In this document: positions 60,576-64,000 of the stretch, in pieces
Numbering within the stretch: position 1 is the first letter of the stretch
Layout: each line of letters begins with the position of its first letter
Assembly: GCA_964440115.1 (NCBI GenBank)
Contig: CAYTPV010000001.1
Span: 310,001-374,000 of the forward strand
Direction of reading: 5' to 3'
Origin: JAEWWD01 sp964440115
Lineage (GTDB): Bacteria; Bacillota; Clostridia; Christensenellales; CAG-138
DNA: 64,000 bases
Made by a program: the position numbers and the translations under genes
The notes under the pieces: model-generated
Database searches by the model: none
The model's input: only the letters and a program-made list of their open reading frames with translations
Told to the model about the DNA's origin: nothing

Positions 60576-60962
60576 TTGAGAAAAGCATTGTTTATGGCCT
60601 GCGGATTTCTTTCCCTCGCGATCGGCACGCTTGGTTTGTTTTTACCCATATTGCCCACCACGCCTTTTGTGCTGCTCGCAGCAGGCTGTTTTGCAGCAAG
60701 CAGCAGCAAGGTTTATGGGTGGCTGGAGAAATCCAAGCATTTCGGCCCTTTTATAAAGAATTATCGTAACAAAAGCGGCATTCCGCGCTCTGTTAAGCGC
60801 GATACGCTGCTGTTTCTTTGGGTTACGCTCGCCTGCTCCGCTGTGCTTAGTAAGCAGCCTCTCGTGTGGGGTATATTGGTCGTAGTCGGTATAGGTGTGA
60901 CCACGCACATTGTACTGCTCAAATCAACCGATCCCGAAAACGATACCCAAAACAAAGAATAG
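60576..60962 (+). CDS. DUF454 (YbaN-like) membrane protein
   Basis: This 128-residue protein has the YbaN/DUF454 pattern: an N-terminal hairpin of hydrophobic segments with LFLPILPTTPFVLLAAGCFAASS, then LEKSKHFGPFIKNY, and two C-terminal hydrophobic segments. The function is unknown. TTG 60576 is taken as the start because GGAGG lies 8 nt upstream; the next ATG is inside the first hydrophobic segment. Confidence 0.85.
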   Translation: MRKALFMACGFLSLAIGTLGLFLPILPTTPFVLLAAGCFAASSSKVYGWLEKSKHFGPFIKNYRNKSGIPRSVKRDTLLFLWVTLACSAVLSKQPLVWGILVVVGIGVTTHIVLLKSTDPENDTQNKE

Positions 60963-60991
60963 ATGTAGGGTCGTTTTGCCCTGCATCTATT
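60958..60991. terminator. Terminator between the DUF454 and DUF4914 genes
   Basis: AATAGATGTAGGG (60958-60970) pairs with CCCTGCATCTATT (60979-60991) with one mismatch, overlapping the DUF454 stop codon. U-tracts are short on both sides. The genes are convergent. Confidence 0.65.
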
Positions 60992-61027
60992 CCCATTCGC
61001 TTCAAATAGCCGCTTATATCCGTCCTG

Positions 61028-62902
61028 TCAGCCCGCTAAGGAAAGCACTGCAGCATATTCCTGCGTGCTTCCGTTATCAAAGAAGCACTCAATGATCCGT
61101 TTTCCTTCCTCGCATAATTCCGGCTTCAAAAATGGCTTAAGCTCATCCCGAAAGAACTCCATCAGCATGGCAGCACCGGCATCATACGCCTCTGGGCCGA
61201 CTTCCAACTGCAGATTGGTCTGCAGCAGCCCTTTGGGAATAAAGCTTCCGTCTATTTTCAATGTCTCAGGCACATATCCTAGCAGCGGGCACCTTGCCGC
61301 GACAAGCTGTTCGGGCTTGAACTTAACGCTGCCCCTGCGCGCCAGATATTCCCTTACAATCCATTGCGGCATGAACCCGACATGGTACGCGCCGATATGC
61401 TGGTTGGGAATAAGCTTATAGCGCGTGGACGGCGTGTTCACGATCTGTTCTAGCAGCAGATTGGCCTGATCAATCTTCTTTCCGGTTGCGAACGGCCAGT
61501 AAGACCCTACGCCTTCGCTTGCAAGCCCGCCCGCATTGGTAATGCTCGGGTTATCATGCCCGCGCGGGGCAACCAGTCTCCAAAGCCAGGCAAGCGACGG
61601 CGGAAGAATATGCAGCATGCCCAGTATACCGTAAGTCGGCGCCATCTTTGTGCAGGGAGGCGTGCGCACGCCAAAGCTTCTGACATCTACTTCCGCGGGT
61701 TCGTCGATTACGCCCGGCACAATTCTGCGCGGCAGTATTACCCTGGGGTTGGGGCAAGCCTTGCCCGGTTCGTCCTCCGTATGCTCCCAAATGAGGCAGG
61801 TAGAGCCGGGTACGCCCCTGATATTCAAAAACAGCAGCGGTTCCTCGGGATGCACGCACAGCCGTTCATGCTGTGGGTCCGTTCCATACTGCGTGATATG
61901 GTTGACCCGCAGGAACCAGCCCTGCTCGGCATCCTTGACGACAAGCTTTCTGTTTCCGCTCTGAAATGTTTCGTGGCACAGCGCCATATCATCCGTAATG
62001 GGGTGCAGCTCGCAGGTATCGCTGATATCCAAATAATGCTTTTCACCGGAAAGCGTGTTTTGCGCCAGCAGGATACGTCCATCCGGTTGTTTGTGCATGT
62101 GTTCGATCATCTCGCTTTTCCCGCTGCCGCTCGCACCCTCGTGCAATATGATAAAGCTGTTGTCATACGGTGTAACCACTTTTACCGTGGAACCGTGCAG
62201 CGTCACCCAGCCCTCTTTTTCCCCGATGTTGAGCAGCACACCGTAAATGCCCTTTTTCGCACTGGGTCCCGGATAAAGGTTGAAAGAAAACACTTCATGC
62301 ATTTCCGGAAGGCGGTTATGCACGACAACCTGCTTTTTATCAAAGTGCGTATGCCGGAACGGCGGCGCAACATAAACGACGGCCTTGGGTGCAAACCCCT
62401 CCGGAATTTCAGACGCAGGAATAAACCCCTGCAAGTCCGCCAATGCTCCTGCGAAAAACGCTGCGTTCTTCGGCCCGATCAACATCGCCGCATATTGCAA
62501 GCCTTCGCCGCCGGCGAGGAAGGGAAGCATCATCAGTTCCTGATCCGCGAGCCATTCAAACACCTGCTTGCGCAGCGGAGCAAAATCAGAGCCAAACCTG
62601 TCTTTATACAGAGGCTTGTCGGTAGCCCCATCGTCCGCGATGACCATGCAGTCCGGATCGCGCCTGCGCATATAGATATCGCTGTAGTTGACAGCAAGGC
62701 CGTTGCTGCATTTGGTGACTTCGGCTTCCACAATCAGACCTTCACCGGGAACATCATATGTCACTTCAAACGTTCCCTGTGCATTGCCTCCCATTGCCAT
62801 ATCCAGCAGTTCCTGCCTGGTTTCAGGAATAAATACTTCCCTGCCGTAAAACAGTTCTGCAAGTTCCATTGGGAGCTGAATTTTCTCATGGCTAAGCTTC
62901 AC
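61028..62902 (-). CDS. DUF4914 family protein with PEPCK/HPr-kinase-like P-loop
   Basis: This 624-residue protein fits the DUF4914 family. A P-loop GASGSGKS (256-263) within HEGASGSGKSEMIEH is of the kind seen in ATP-dependent PEP carboxykinase and HPr kinase. The C-terminal half contains conserved-looking blocks (FGVRTPPCTKMAPTYGI, NAGGLASEGVGSYWPFATG). I infer a nucleotide-dependent kinase or carboxykinase-like enzyme, but the substrate is unknown. GTG 62902 is chosen because GGAGG lies 7 nt upstream; the reading to 63085 crosses a terminator. Confidence 0.75.
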   Translation of the reverse strand: MKLSHEKIQLPMELAELFYGREVFIPETRQELLDMAMGGNAQGTFEVTYDVPGEGLIVEAEVTKCSNGLAVNYSDIYMRRRDPDCMVIADDGATDKPLYKDRFGSDFAPLRKQVFEWLADQELMMLPFLAGGEGLQYAAMLIGPKNAAFFAGALADLQGFIPASEIPEGFAPKAVVYVAPPFRHTHFDKKQVVVHNRLPEMHEVFSFNLYPGPSAKKGIYGVLLNIGEKEGWVTLHGSTVKVVTPYDNSFIILHEGASGSGKSEMIEHMHKQPDGRILLAQNTLSGEKHYLDISDTCELHPITDDMALCHETFQSGNRKLVVKDAEQGWFLRVNHITQYGTDPQHERLCVHPEEPLLFLNIRGVPGSTCLIWEHTEDEPGKACPNPRVILPRRIVPGVIDEPAEVDVRSFGVRTPPCTKMAPTYGILGMLHILPPSLAWLWRLVAPRGHDNPSITNAGGLASEGVGSYWPFATGKKIDQANLLLEQIVNTPSTRYKLIPNQHIGAYHVGFMPQWIVREYLARRGSVKFKPEQLVAARCPLLGYVPETLKIDGSFIPKGLLQTNLQLEVGPEAYDAGAAMLMEFFRDELKPFLKPELCEEGKRIIECFFDNGSTQEYAAVLSLAG

Positions 62903-62938
62903 AATCGTACCTCCTGCTAAAAAATTTGAAATATAAAA

Positions 62939-62981
62939 GCCAACACCTGAAAGCTCAAAACTGAGCTTATCAGGTATTGGC
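62939..62981 (-). terminator. Terminator of the DUF2294 gene
   Basis: Outer arms GCCAACACCTGA (62939-62950) and TCAGGTATTGGC (62970-62981), one mismatch, enclose an inner AAGCTCA/TGAGCTT stem. On the - strand CTTTTATATTTC follows. It separates the DUF2294 gene from the DUF4914 gene behind it. Confidence 0.85.
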
Positions 62982-63023
62982 TTATTGCCCGACTGGTTAA
63001 AGTAACCCTTCTGCGATCTGCCT

Positions 63024-63389
63024 CTACCTAGTACATAAGCGTTCTTCCAGATTATCGCCCAACGTGATGAGAACGATTTTCTCACCGCTCTTTGTGCTTA
63101 CGTCGGAATGAATGCTCATAATTTCCGTATTCAGTATGGGAGTAATCATGGCTTCAATTTCCTTAATGGCTCCCTCAAACAGCGACGCCCTGAGCTTTTT
63201 AATAAGCTCCACGCCCTGCGCGGTTTGTGCAAGTTTCCGTTCCGAGGGGCTTAAGAAACCAAGCATTCGGACAATCACCATATCCTGCAGGATATACGTT
63301 TTGATTTGCTTGGGCCCCCTGCCCATGTACTCGATTTCAAACTTGCTGAAGGCCTCGCTGATTTTCGCTTCCACCTGGCCTTTGCTCAT
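63024..63389 (-). CDS. DUF2294 (MpsC-like) protein
   Basis: This 121-residue soluble protein matches the DUF2294 family: MSKGQVEAKISEAFSKFEIEYMGRGPK at the start, then VIVRMLGFLSPSERKLAQT. The family is also described as MpsC, a part of a sodium-linked membrane-potential system in staphylococci, but no MpsA/MpsB genes are adjacent. The function here is open. Its promoter overlaps the divergent region shared with the GGDEF gene. Confidence 0.85.
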   Translation of the reverse strand: MSKGQVEAKISEAFSKFEIEYMGRGPKQIKTYILQDMVIVRMLGFLSPSERKLAQTAQGVELIKKLRASLFEGAIKEIEAMITPILNTEIMSIHSDVSTKSGEKIVLITLGDNLEERLCTR

Positions 63390-63430
63390 TACGGATTTCC
63401 TTTCTTGAGCCTAAATATCCCCCGATACCG

Positions 63431-63459
63431 ATCATAGCAAATCATCATATATATGTCAA
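63431..63459 (-). promoter_or_regulatory. Promoter of the DUF2294 gene
   Basis: On the - strand TTGACA (63454-63459) and TATGAT (63431-63436) are 17 bp apart, about 42 bp upstream of the start codon. Confidence 0.8.
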
Positions 63460-63491
63460 TGTATTCATGATAAATATTTTTGATCTATATA

Positions 63492-63520
63492 TTGACATCA
63501 GAATTACACTGCTATATGTT
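63492..63520 (+). promoter_or_regulatory. Promoter of the GGDEF gene
   Basis: TTGACA (63492-63497) and TATGTT (63515-63520) are 17 bp apart, about 35 bp before the start codon. It is divergent from the DUF2294 promoter. Confidence 0.65.
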
Positions 63521-63555
63521 TGATATGAAAGGCTACATACGGAAGGCGTGTTAAT

Positions 63556-64000
63556 ATGAATAAGCTGGTTCTAAGAGATTTTTTAACCGATAAAATCGAT
63601 GATTTGATTGAACAGGATGAAATGCCCTTCAGCGTTGCTGTTGCGGATATCGACAACATGAGCGATATCAATGCTGCTCACGGCGAAGAGATCGGCGGGC
63701 AGGTAATCGCCAAAGTCGTATCCATACTGCGGCAGAATTTATCCGATGAGGATTTTATTACGCTTTCCGGCGACGAATTCACCATACTGCTCAGAAACAA
63801 AGGAGCTGAGCGCAGCTTCATGTATATGGAGGAAATCCGAAAATACCTGTCGTCCAACAATTTTCAGTTCGGCGAAGAGAATGCAAGGAACATCCATATT
63901 ACAGTCAGCTGCGGGATCGCAAGCTATCCGCGGGACGCAAAGAACACCGTGGAACTTCTGCGTATGGCGGACAGCTCGATGTACCGCGCGAAAAAGCTGG
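63556..64000 (+). CDS. GGDEF-domain protein, probable diguanylate cyclase (3' partial)
   Basis: The frame starts at ATG 63556 (GGAAGG about 10 nt upstream) and runs off the window end after 148 codons. It has the GGDEF-domain order: FSVAVADIDNMSDINAAHGEEIGG, the active-site loop as LSGDEFTILL, and CGIASYPRDAKNTVELLRMADSSMYRAKK. The domain begins almost at residue 1, so any sensor or partner domain must lie C-terminal, beyond the window. The loop reads SGDEF in place of GGDEF, a variant that is active in some cyclases. It could supply c-di-GMP to the MshEN protein at 16735 (inferred). Confidence 0.88.
   Translation, partial: MNKLVLRDFLTDKIDDLIEQDEMPFSVAVADIDNMSDINAAHGEEIGGQVIAKVVSILRQNLSDEDFITLSGDEFTILLRNKGAERSFMYMEEIRKYLSSNNFQFGEENARNIHITVSCGIASYPRDAKNTVELLRMADSSMYRAKKL

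Noticed and set aside
61556..62920. 454-codon frame antisense to the DUF4914 gene
   Set aside because: Shadow frame with a composition typical of antisense reading; the - strand gene has a good start and P-loop.
1..64000. CRISPR arrays, prophage, insertion sequences, rRNA
   Set aside because: No regularly spaced direct repeats, transposase, integrase, phage structural gene or rRNA segment was found on reading both strands.

Overview
The window reads as the chromosome of an anaerobic, endospore-forming Bacillota (Clostridia) with moderately high GC. Three things point there: a glycine reductase (Stickland) system with its selenocysteine machinery, sporulation genes (spoIIP, gpr, spoIVA, a CotF-type coat protein), and Gram-positive regulatory habits (T-box leader, strong Shine-Dalgarno sites, TTG/GTG starts). 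The species cannot be named from the sequence alone. Nearly all intervals are ordinary dense coding DNA; no phage, transposase, CRISPR array or rRNA was seen.

Layout. 1-11.1 kb is a selenium and Stickland island on the + strand: grdE (cut by the window edge), grdB, trxB, trxA, grdA, grdC, grdD, selA, selB and tRNA-Sec. grdB and grdA each carry an in-frame UGA read as selenocysteine, so they look broken to a standard gene caller. The thioredoxin pair supplies electrons, GrdE/GrdB activate glycine, GrdA carries the selenoether, and GrdC/GrdD release acetyl phosphate. 11.2-13.9 kb holds a MoxR-type ATPase, a metallopeptidase/VWA protein and a small orphan. 13.9-18.8 kb (- strand) is a surface-glycan operon: an NfrB-like glycosyltransferase with a C-terminal MshEN (c-di-GMP-type) region, a multispanning glycosyltransferase and a UDP-GlcNAc 2-epimerase. 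19.4-24.6 kb (- strand) is a response regulator, kinase and MacB/Bce-type ABC transporter set. 24.8-29.0 kb (- strand) is a MarR regulator with a heterodimeric ABC exporter. 29.2-33.3 kb (+ strand) is an HcnABC-like amino-acid or amine dehydrogenase operon whose usual fused domains are split into separate proteins, with a ferredoxin and a GntR regulator.

33.3-33.7 kb is a hairpin-dense non-coding stretch next to tRNA-Thr. 34-41.1 kb holds the housekeeping run ftsK/spoIIIE, rimO, pgsA, cinA, recA and a small membrane protein. 41.2-44.6 kb has an Lgt-like protein, a DUF975 protein and cysS behind a T-box. 44.7-47.7 kb (- strand) has a phosphoesterase, spoIIP and gpr. 47.8-52.9 kb (- strand) is a complete branched-chain or other amino-acid ABC importer (livJ, a hairpin attenuator, then livHMGF), which suits an amino-acid fermenter. 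53.1-60.4 kb holds spoIVA, a tandem array of four hairpins, a YdcF protein, a small membrane protein, galE, mrp, an ADP-ribosylglycohydrolase and two coat-type genes. 60.6-64 kb has a DUF454 protein, a P-loop DUF4914 protein, a DUF2294/MpsC-like protein and the start of a GGDEF protein that runs off the window.

The items most worth a second look are the split HcnABC-like operon, the NfrB/MshEN glycan operon, the two hairpin-rich non-coding stretches (33.3 and 54.7 kb), the structured leaders in front of trxB and selA, the palindrome over the recA promoter, the MoxR/VWA trio behind tRNA-Sec, and the DUF4914 protein.
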